From contig JBELMB010000149.1 of the NCBI GenBank assembly GCA_042088665.1, positions 1 to 12,881 on the forward strand: a stretch of DNA of 12,881 nucleotides, in the 5' to 3' direction. Below the pieces are notes generated by a model. The model saw only the letters and a program-made list of their open reading frames with translations. It was not told the DNA's origin and did not search any database. The translations under genes were made by a program, and so were the position numbers. This document shows, in pieces, positions 5,794 through 11,752 of this stretch. Position 1 is the first letter of the stretch. The number at the start of each line of letters is the position of its first letter. Origin of the DNA: JBELMB01 sp042088665 (GTDB taxonomy: Bacteria > Pseudomonadota > Alphaproteobacteria > Rhodobacterales > Rhodobacteraceae).

Positions 5794-7455
5794 TCACACC
5801 CGTTCCATGTCGTAATTGTCGCGCACGCCGCTGCCATAACGCTGCAGCGCGCCTTCTGCGCCAACCGCATTGGGCCGATTGAAGATCCAGTTCTGCCAGG
5901 CGGTCAGACGGCCAAAGATGCGCGTTTCCATCGTTTCCGGCCCGGCAAAGCGCAGATTGGCCTCCATCCCGGTCATCGCGTCGGGGCTGAAGCTGGCACG
6001 CTCCTCAATGAAGATGCGGATCTCGTCCTCCCAGTCGATGTCGTCAAGGATCATCGTCACGAGGCCCGCGGTCTCCGCCTCTTCGGCCTCCAGCGGCTCT
6101 CCAATCTGGCCCCGGGCCTCCTCCACCATCTCTGGCGTGCCGAGAAAACGCGTTTCCAACCGGCTCAACCCGTTCGCCATGGGCATCTGTCCAAAGTTCA
6201 TGTCCGAAAGCGTGACCGTTGCCAGCGGGCGGTTGTCGCCCTCGAAGGCGTCTTCCATCATGTAGCTGCGGTCCACCGCCCAGAGCAGTTCTGCCAGAAG
6301 GCCCGCGAAACAACTGCCGTGTTCGACAAGCGCCACCATCGACCGGGAGGTCACGTCGACCCGTTTGAGCACGCGCTTCCAGTATTGCGTCACCTCGCGC
6401 GCCAGCCAATGGTCGGGATCCACAGCCAGCACCGCCTCATGCGCCGCCAGAAGTGCCGGATCGCCTTGCGACTTGAAGACCATCAGGCCCAGTTCCGGCT
6501 CGTTCAGGCGCAGGTGCAGGATCGCATCGTCCAACTCCCGCGCCAGCCGCAGCATATAGGCCTGCGCGCCCTGCGCCTCGAAGGCAGCCATATCCGCCGG
6601 CGCGGGCTCTGTCGGCCCCTTGAGCAACAGCGTGACAGTGCGGCCCGCACGGTCGGCCTGCACTTCGACGGTGGAATAGGTGACAGAGCCATCCTCGTGG
6701 AACACCCGGTCCAGCGGCGTCAGGGCGACCCCGCCGGTGACGTCAGGCTTGGCCGATGTGGCCGCAAAGCTGCGTGCCCGCTCGACCACCGCCGCATCGA
6801 ATTTCGAATTCGGAATCACCTCGTCCACCAACCGCCAGTCGCGGGCGCGCTTGCCGCGCACCCCCTCTTCGGTCGAGCAAAAGACATCTGCCAGATCCCG
6901 GCGCACCTTGCGCTTGTCGGTCACCCGCGTCAGCCCTCCGGTGCCGGGCAGAACCGCCAGCAGTGGCACTTCGGGCAGTGCCACGTTCGAAGAGCTGTCA
7001 TCGGTCAGCATGATGTGGTTGCAGGCAAGGGCCAACTCATAGCCGCCACCGGCGCAGGCCCCGCGCACGGCACAGATGTATTTCTGACCGGAGTCCACCT
7101 CGGCGGCCTCATAGGTGTTGCGCGTCTCATTGGTGAACTTGCAGAAATTCACCTTGTGGCTGTGCGCCGCCCCGCCAAGCATCCGGATGTTGGCGCCGGC
7201 GCAGAACACCCGGTCCTTGCCCGATCGCATGACCACGACCTTGACCTCCGGATGCTCGAACCGCATGCGCTGCACGATATCGGAAAGCTCGATATCCACG
7301 CCAAGATCGTAAGAATTCAGTTTCAGCTGGTAGCCGTCAAAAAGCCCGCCATCCTCGTCCACATCCATCCACAAAGTGGCAACCGGACCATCGTAGTCCA
7401 CCCGCCAGTGACGATAGGCGGTGGGATCTACCTGAAAATCGATGCGCTGCGTCAT
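5794..7455 (-). CDS. boxC: 2,3-epoxybenzoyl-CoA dihydrolase BoxC
   Basis: A 553-residue enlarged crotonase-superfamily enzyme, matching the roughly 550-560 residues of BoxC. It hydrolytically cleaves the epoxide ring to 3,4-didehydroadipyl-CoA semialdehyde and formate. The first crotonase-like domain has the oxyanion-hole segment FCAGANIRML (84-93), RGACAGGGYELALACNHIML (131-150) and LPEVPLLAVLPGTGGLTRV (160-178). A second degenerate domain follows (about 260-460), and the C-terminus ends with AWQNWIFNRPNAVGAEGALQRYG (519-541), which I recognise as typical of BoxC. The ATG at 7455 was preferred to an in-frame one at 7506 because AGAGGA lies 9 nt upstream and because the upstream start falls before the predicted promoter. 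It begins 51 nt after the DUF309 gene with its own predicted promoter and operator. Confidence 0.97.
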   Translation of the reverse strand: MTQRIDFQVDPTAYRHWRVDYDGPVATLWMDVDEDGGLFDGYQLKLNSYDLGVDIELSDIVQRMRFEHPEVKVVVMRSGKDRVFCAGANIRMLGGAAHSHKVNFCKFTNETRNTYEAAEVDSGQKYICAVRGACAGGGYELALACNHIMLTDDSSSNVALPEVPLLAVLPGTGGLTRVTDKRKVRRDLADVFCSTEEGVRGKRARDWRLVDEVIPNSKFDAAVVERARSFAATSAKPDVTGGVALTPLDRVFHEDGSVTYSTVEVQADRAGRTVTLLLKGPTEPAPADMAAFEAQGAQAYMLRLARELDDAILHLRLNEPELGLMVFKSQGDPALLAAHEAVLAVDPDHWLAREVTQYWKRVLKRVDVTSRSMVALVEHGSCFAGLLAELLWAVDRSYMMEDAFEGDNRPLATVTLSDMNFGQMPMANGLSRLETRFLGTPEMVEEARGQIGEPLEAEEAETAGLVTMILDDIDWEDEIRIFIEERASFSPDAMTGMEANLRFAGPETMETRIFGRLTAWQNWIFNRPNAVGAEGALQRYGSGVRDNYDMERV

Positions 7456-7482
7456 GGTCTGCGTTCCTCTTCGCTTCTCAGC

Positions 7483-7510
7483 AGAATAGTGCATCAAGAT
7501 GCACAATCAA
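7483..7510 (-). promoter_or_regulatory. Predicted boxC promoter with a BoxR-type operator filling its spacer
   Basis: On the minus strand, TTGATT (7510-7505, -35-like, 4/6) and TATTCT (7488-7483, -10-like, 4/6) are 16 bp apart. The spacer is a palindrome with 7-bp arms, GTGCATC-TT-GATGCAC (7504-7489), which contains TGCA-N6-TGCA (7490-7503). As I recall, BoxR and BzdR of Azoarcus bind TGCA-N6-TGCA repeats within longer palindromes. An initiation site about 20 nt upstream of the boxC start codon would follow. Binding here would block RNA polymerase. The -35 overlaps the DUF309 stop codon. Confidence 0.6.
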
Positions 7511-7950
7511 CCCAATTTCATACCCTCTTGGCGCAAAATATTTCCAAAATGCGCAATATACTGCATATCTTCCTGCACCACCGGCCCACAAAGCCCCATC
7601 ACAAGCTCCGGCGCGCGGCGGCAGGCCTCTTGCAGGAGGTCTTCGGCCCGCGCTTCCAGCCGTTGCGCGGCCCGGGCGCGCCCCATGCGGGCCTTCAGCC
7701 GCGCATTGGCCAGTTGGATCGCTCCGGCCACCGCACATTTCTCCGGTGACTTCTCTGGCGCGGCCATCCAGACCGCTTCCCAGACCTCATGCGCCTCCCA
7801 AAAACAGTCATGCGCAAAGAACACCAGCCCCGCCCGCCAGGCCAGCGAGCAGTGAAGGGGCGTGTCCACCTGCTTCAGCGCGTCATAGCGGCCCTCTGGC
7901 GGACGCGGCGTCAGACCCGGCAGATAGGCCTGATCCGGCAATACGATCAC
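7507..7950 (-). CDS. DUF309 family protein
   Basis: A 147-residue protein of a small, all-helical family without an assigned reaction. The signature is AGLVFFAHDCFWEAHEVWEAVW (40-61), where His47, Asp48, Glu52, His54 and Glu58 form a conserved polar helix face that could bind a metal; this is inference. The N-terminus (LPDQAYLPGLTPRPPEGRYD) also looks typical of alphaproteobacterial members. The start is a GTG at 7950 whose last two bases and the next base form the TGA of the upstream hydrolase (GTGA overlap), implying translational coupling. The place between the ligase/hydrolase pair and boxC suggests co-expression with benzoate degradation, but no role is known. The last codons carry a TGCA-N6-type motif and the boxC -35 element. 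Confidence 0.88.
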   Translation of the reverse strand: MIVLPDQAYLPGLTPRPPEGRYDALKQVDTPLHCSLAWRAGLVFFAHDCFWEAHEVWEAVWMAAPEKSPEKCAVAGAIQLANARLKARMGRARAAQRLEARAEDLLQEACRRAPELVMGLCGPVVQEDMQYIAHFGNILRQEGMKLG

Positions 7951-8768
7951 GCGGCATCCGGTTCCGGCGTCCCCGGATGCGCCGCTTCGATCCGTTCCAG
8001 CCGTGCGACAAAGGCTGCCACGGCGTCGCGCACAGCCTCTGGCTGGTCCTCATGCGGGGCATGGCGACAGCCCTCAAGGATCTCCGTCTCGACCGGCGCA
8101 TAAGCCCGCTGTTCGATTTCGGCGATCTGCGCCAGTGTGCCGTATTGGTCCTGCTGGCCCTGGATCGCAAGACAGGGCACTTGCCAGTGGTCGATCACGT
8201 CGCCCACGTGCCAATCCGCCAGTCCCGGGTCCAGCCAGGCCGCGTTCCAACCGTGAAAGGTGGCCTCCGGATCGGCGTGATACTTGCCCAGCCGCGCCTT
8301 CAGATCCGTGGTCTCGAAGGCCCTGCGCGCCGCGGCGATCTCTGCCAGGCCCTTTTCCTCGGTAAAGAAATGCGGGGCCATCAGGACCAGCCCGCGCACC
8401 CGGTGATCCCGCAGCGACCCGGCATATTCCGCCGCAATCGTCGCGCCGTCGGAATGCCCCATGAGCACCCCGCGCCGGAACCCGATCGCGGAGAGCACAT
8501 CGGGCAGCACATCGACCGCCTCGCGCGTCATGTAATCCAGCGGGCGCGGCAGATCCGCCGCATCCGATTGCCCGTAACCCGCGCGGGACCATGCAAAGAC
8601 CCCCCAACCGGTCGCCTCTGCCAGCACGCGCGGGAAATCCCGCCACAGGGCGAGACAGCCCAGCCCCTCATGCAGCAAGACAAGCGTCGGCGCGGCCTCC
8701 GGCAAGGGCCCCCAACCGGCACATTCCAGCCGCTTGCCACCGGCCCTGATCTCAGTTGGCCAGGCCAT
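7947..8768 (-). CDS. Alpha/beta hydrolase, possible (enol-)lactone or CoA-ester hydrolase
   Basis: A 273-residue alpha/beta-fold serine hydrolase. The nucleophile elbow is GHSDG (104-108, Ser106). The acid is probably Asp207 in QGQQDQYGT (203-211), and the base His236 in GCRHAPHEDQPE (233-244), with His239 nearby. The segment HEGLGCLALWRDFPR (33-47) is the usual oxyanion-hole strand. The ATG at 8768 overlaps the TAA of bclA by one base (TAATG), and the Shine-Dalgarno GGGAGGTGG lies inside the last bclA codons, so this start is firm and the two genes are translationally coupled. A lactone hydrolase gene was reported in the Azoarcus evansii box cluster, and this could be its counterpart, acting on a shunt product of the ring-cleavage aldehyde. 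The substrate is not readable from sequence. Confidence 0.85.
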   Translation of the reverse strand: MAWPTEIRAGGKRLECAGWGPLPEAAPTLVLLHEGLGCLALWRDFPRVLAEATGWGVFAWSRAGYGQSDAADLPRPLDYMTREAVDVLPDVLSAIGFRRGVLMGHSDGATIAAEYAGSLRDHRVRGLVLMAPHFFTEEKGLAEIAAARRAFETTDLKARLGKYHADPEATFHGWNAAWLDPGLADWHVGDVIDHWQVPCLAIQGQQDQYGTLAQIAEIEQRAYAPVETEILEGCRHAPHEDQPEAVRDAVAAFVARLERIEAAHPGTPEPDAA

Positions 8769-10309
8769 TACACCACCTCCCGCAATTTGAAGCGCTGGAT
8801 CTTGCCGGTTGCCGTCTTCGGCAGATCCGGCACCACATCGACCCAGCGTGGGTACTTCCACACGCCCACCTTTTCCTTGACGAACCCCTTCAGCCCCTCC
8901 ACGACTTCCGCCTCGGAGGCCCCTTCTTTCAGCACCACGAATGCCTTGGGCTTTTCCAGATCGTCGGCATCGCGCTTGGGCACCACCGCCGCTTCGAGCA
9001 CGCCGGGAAAGGCCACCAGCGCCTGTTCCACCTCGAAGGGGGACACCCAGATGCCGGACACCTTGAACATGTCATCGGTGCGCCCACAGTAGATGAACCG
9101 CCCCTCCGGCGTGATCTCATACTTGTCACCAGTCCGGGTCCATTCGCCCTCAAAGGTCGCGCGGCTCTTGCCCCGCTTGTTCCAGTACCCATCCGCGGCA
9201 GAAGCACCGCGCACAAGGAGTTCGCCCACCTCGCCCGGTGTGACCTCCTGCCCATCCTCGTTCACGCACCGCAGGTCATACCCCGGCACCGCCAGCCCGG
9301 AGGTGCCGTAGACAAGGTCATCGCTGCGGTTGGACAAAAAGATGTGCAGCATCTCGGTAGAGCCCACGCCATCAAGAATGTCCACGCCCCAGGCCGCGCG
9401 CCAGCGCAGGCCGATCTCTTCCGGCAAGGCCTCCCCCGCAGAGATGCAGATCCGCATCGCCGCCTCGGGCACGCCATGTTTTTCCAGATGCGCCAGCGTC
9501 GCGGCATAAAAGGTCGGCACCCCGCAAAAGACCGTGGGGCGTTGCGTCGTGAGGATGTCCACCACCACGTCGGGCGTCGGCCGCCCGGGATAAAGCAGCG
9601 TCGTCGCGCCGACCGACATGGGAAAGGTCATCGCATTGCCGAGCCCATAGGCGAAAAAGATCTTGGCCACGGAGTAGACCGTATCGGTTTCCGTGATGCC
9701 CAGCACCTGCGCGCCATAGGTGTCGGCCGTGGCTTGCAACGCGCCATGTACGTGACGCACGCCTTTGGGCAGCCCGGTCGACCCCGACGAATACAGCCAG
9801 AACGCGCATTCGTCCGCGCCCACAGTCGCTGCGGGGCGCGGGACCGCACCTTCGAGAAACGCGTCGTAACTCAGGGTCCCCTCGGGCGCCTCACCGCCGA
9901 TCACCACGATCTGGCGCAGGTGCGGGTTGGCCCGCGCCACGGGCAGGACGACCTCCAGCAGCGGCGCCGAGACAAAGAGCACGACCGCCCGACTGTCCTT
10001 CAGGATGAAATCATAGGTCTCCGCTGTCAGCAGCGTGTTCAGGGCGATGGGCACCACCTGCGCTTTCAGCGCGCCCCAGAAGATCTCCGGGTATTCGATC
10101 TGGTCCAGCACGAGGCAGGCGACGCGCTCTTCGGGGCGCACGTCCCATCTGGCAAACGCCCCGGACACAAGATCGCTGCGGGTTGCCAGAGCACCATAGG
10201 TCAGGCTGCGTCCGGTTTCGGTGGCTTCGCGAAACGCCACCTTGTCAGCGCGGCCCTCGTCGAGGTGGCGATCGACAAAGTAGACAGCCGCATTGTGCTG
10301 ATCGGTCAT
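8768..10309 (-). CDS. bclA: Benzoate-CoA ligase
   Basis: A 513-residue ANL-superfamily enzyme that activates benzoate with ATP and CoA to benzoyl-CoA, AMP and PPi, the entry step of the pathway. The P-loop-like motif is YSSGSTGLPKG (173-183), followed by VAKIFFAYGLGNAMTFPMSVGA (214-235), a stretch characteristic of benzoate-CoA ligases. DGVGSTEMLHIF (313-324) is the A5 motif, TGDKYE (393-398) and GRTDDMFKVSGIWVSPFEVE (409-428) are the A7/A8 region, and Lys503 in PKTATGKIQRF (497-507) is the catalytic lysine. The ATG at 10309 has an excellent Shine-Dalgarno (GGGAGGA, 5 nt spacing); an in-frame start at 10504 would add 65 residues with no family match and would run through the predicted operators. 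It heads a coupled trio with the hydrolase and DUF309 genes. Confidence 0.95.
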   Translation of the reverse strand: MTDQHNAAVYFVDRHLDEGRADKVAFREATETGRSLTYGALATRSDLVSGAFARWDVRPEERVACLVLDQIEYPEIFWGALKAQVVPIALNTLLTAETYDFILKDSRAVVLFVSAPLLEVVLPVARANPHLRQIVVIGGEAPEGTLSYDAFLEGAVPRPAATVGADECAFWLYSSGSTGLPKGVRHVHGALQATADTYGAQVLGITETDTVYSVAKIFFAYGLGNAMTFPMSVGATTLLYPGRPTPDVVVDILTTQRPTVFCGVPTFYAATLAHLEKHGVPEAAMRICISAGEALPEEIGLRWRAAWGVDILDGVGSTEMLHIFLSNRSDDLVYGTSGLAVPGYDLRCVNEDGQEVTPGEVGELLVRGASAADGYWNKRGKSRATFEGEWTRTGDKYEITPEGRFIYCGRTDDMFKVSGIWVSPFEVEQALVAFPGVLEAAVVPKRDADDLEKPKAFVVLKEGASEAEVVEGLKGFVKEKVGVWKYPRWVDVVPDLPKTATGKIQRFKLREVV

Positions 10310-10376
10310 CTGTTCCTCCCATCCCGGACGAGGCCGGGTCTTTCCAATGGCGCCGGGTCTGATGCCCATTTTGGCC

Positions 10377-10416
10377 CGCCTATGCGCTATCATGCAAAAA
10401 TCAAGCAGTCTGGCAA
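10377..10416 (-). promoter_or_regulatory. Predicted bclA promoter and BoxR-type operator (proximal site)
   Basis: On the minus strand, TGCA-TGATAG-CGCA (10396-10383) is a one-mismatch relative of TGCA-N6-TGCA. It lies right after TTGATT (10404-10399), the same hexamer as at the boxC promoter, though the following -10 (TAGGCG) is poor. A better-scoring pair is TTGCCA (10416-10411) with CATGAT (10394-10389) at 16 bp, whose -10 overlaps the operator. Either reading puts the motif where a repressor would block transcription. The bclA start codon is 74 nt further on. Confidence 0.45.
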
Positions 10417-10434
10417 GAAATTCTGCCACAAGGG

Positions 10435-10448
10435 TGCATTTTTTCGCA
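10435..10448 (-). promoter_or_regulatory. Second BoxR-type motif upstream of bclA (distal site)
   Basis: On the minus strand, TGCG-AAAAAA-TGCA (10448-10435). It is arranged as the reverse of the proximal site, with centres 52 bp apart, close to five helical turns. It could support cooperative binding or looping. Functional assignment rests only on the motif. Confidence 0.35.
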
Positions 10449-10852
10449 CACCCCAAGCCCATGAGAGGTGTGACCAAGGGTGCCGCGCAGTGTCTGTTGG
10501 ACAACCCGGATCAAGAGGCGCGCCGCAAGACCGCCCGGGATGCGCGGGCCAGGCAAGCCGCGAGGCGGCCACCGACGTCACCTCACCCGAACAGGTCCAA
10601 GGCGTTTTCCAGGGCATCGCCCGCAGCGCCCGCATAGATGCTTCCGGCGCCCCTGTTCACGCATTTGAGGCCATCGCAGCAACGTGCCGCTCGCTTTCTT
10701 TCACCGGAACAGCCGCCCCTGCCCTCTAAAGCCGCGCCTTGAGAACCGGTCAGCACGGACCACCAACAGAACATCAGCCTCGCGCGATGACTTTGCAGGT
10801 GCGCGATGCGTCAGAGAACCACTGACCGCCAAGGACCTCGCCCCCGGTGTCA

Positions 10853-10882
10853 GCGCACCTCTGCGCACCTCTGCGCACCTCA
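10853..10882. repeat. Three tandem 10-bp repeats at the 3' end of the SDR gene
   Basis: GCGCACCTCT, GCGCACCTCT and GCGCACCTCA in direct succession on the plus strand. The final TCA is the reverse complement of the SDR stop codon, so the array starts exactly at that stop and runs downstream of it. Confidence 0.85.
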
Positions 10883-11641
10883 GCGCGGCGGCAGGCGCAC
10901 CGCCCCGTCCAGCCGGATCACCGACCCGTTGAGATACGGCGTCTCCACGATCTGACAAACCATCTGGCCAAACTCCCCCGGGTCGCCGAGGCGCTGCGGA
11001 AACGGGATGTTGGCGACAATCCCGGCGGTCGTTTCTTCTGGCAGGCCCTCCATCATGGGCGTGTTGAACAGCCCCGGCGCGATGGCCATGACCCGGACGC
11101 CCAGTTTGGCCATCTCCCGCGCGGCGGGCAGACACATGGAGGCAATCGCGCCCTTGGACGCGGCATAGGCTGTCTGGCCGATCTGGCCGTCCTGCCAGGC
11201 GACGGAGGCGGTGTTGACGATGACGCCGCGTTCGCCCCCCTCCAATGGATCGAGGGCAGCCATCTCCCGCGCCGCATGGGACATCACGTAATAGGTGCCC
11301 ATCAGGTTGACCCGCAGCGTCTTGTCAAAAACGTCGAGCCCAAGGCTGCCGTCGCGTGCCACCATGCGCGCTGCCAAACCAACACCGGCGCAACTGACCG
11401 CGATCCGGGGCGCGCCCAGCGCTGACTTGACGGTCTGGACAGCAGCGTTGACCGCCTCGGCGTCGCCCACGTCGACCTGCACGGCCAGCCCACCGATCTC
11501 TGCCGCCACGGCCTGCGCCCCGGCCGCGTCATAGTCGAGGATCCCCACCCGGGCCCCCGCCGCAGCCAATCGCCGCGCTGTGGCTGCGCCCAACCCGCTG
11601 GCACCCCCCGTGACCAGAGCCACCTGTCCCGCTATCTGCAT
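10880..11641 (-). CDS. Short-chain dehydrogenase, 3-hydroxyacyl-CoA dehydrogenase (HSD10) type
   Basis: A 253-residue classical SDR. The cofactor loop is TGGASGLG (11-18). Asp36 after the second strand (ILDYD) favours NAD+ over NADP+. The usual NNAG is SCAG (83-86). The catalytic set is Asn112, Ser146, Tyr159 and Lys163 (YAASK). The overall pattern (MQIAGQVALVTGGASGLG at the start, NIPFPQRLGDPGEFGQMV at 211-228, and LNGSVIRLDGAVRL near the end) resembles type II 3-hydroxyacyl-CoA dehydrogenases. It could oxidise 3-hydroxyadipyl-CoA to 3-oxoadipyl-CoA in the lower pathway, but this is inferred from family and location. It follows the TRAP permease gene by 111 nt and is separated from bclA by 570 nt, so it may belong to the transporter transcript instead. 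Confidence 0.88.
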   Translation of the reverse strand: MQIAGQVALVTGGASGLGAATARRLAAAGARVGILDYDAAGAQAVAAEIGGLAVQVDVGDAEAVNAAVQTVKSALGAPRIAVSCAGVGLAARMVARDGSLGLDVFDKTLRVNLMGTYYVMSHAAREMAALDPLEGGERGVIVNTASVAWQDGQIGQTAYAASKGAIASMCLPAAREMAKLGVRVMAIAPGLFNTPMMEGLPEETTAGIVANIPFPQRLGDPGEFGQMVCQIVETPYLNGSVIRLDGAVRLPPR

Positions 11642-11729
11642 TCCGTCTTCTCCCGTCCCGGATCCCTCTCGGACCCCACTCCGTCAGCCGGGCGACCCCA
11701 ACGGGCGCCAGCAGGCGTTCCGGCCTGTT

Positions 11730-11749
11730 GCGCGGGGTTCACCCCGCGC
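11730..11749. repeat. Hairpin repeat downstream of the TRAP permease gene (copy 3)
   Basis: GCGCGGGG-TTCA-CCCCGCGC, a perfect 8-bp-arm hairpin differing from the copies around boxB by one loop base. With its CCCC tail (to 11752) it abuts the TRAP gene stop codon (11753-11755). It has the same orientation relative to the upstream gene as copy 1 has to boxB. No U-run follows on the minus strand. Confidence 0.85.
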
Positions 11750-11752
11750 CCC

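Larger units (their letters stand above)
10310..10879. other. Control region between the SDR gene and bclA
   Basis: This is the longest gene-free stretch (570 nt). The bclA-proximal 140 nt hold the ribosome binding site and two TGCA/TGCG motifs (10383-10396 and 10435-10448) with promoter-like hexamers. The middle (about 10460-10850) has short open frames on both strands (for example 10583-10774 minus) that show no recognisable domain and no good start signals. The far end is a 10-bp triple repeat that runs into the SDR stop codon. No tRNA, terminator with a U-run or mobile element is evident. Confidence 0.6.

Noticed and set aside
5779..7749. 656-codon plus-strand open frame opposite boxC and DUF309
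   Set aside because: Mirror of two well-supported minus-strand genes; no family resemblance and no ribosome binding context.
8756..10729. 657-codon plus-strand open frame opposite bclA
   Set aside because: Antisense artefact of GC-rich coding sequence; the minus strand has all ANL motifs.
10583..10774. Minus-strand 63-codon frame in the SDR-bclA gap
   Set aside because: No Shine-Dalgarno, no recognised domain; the ending SIYAGAAGDALENALDLFG only vaguely resembles an acyl-CoA dehydrogenase tail, too weak to call a pseudogene.
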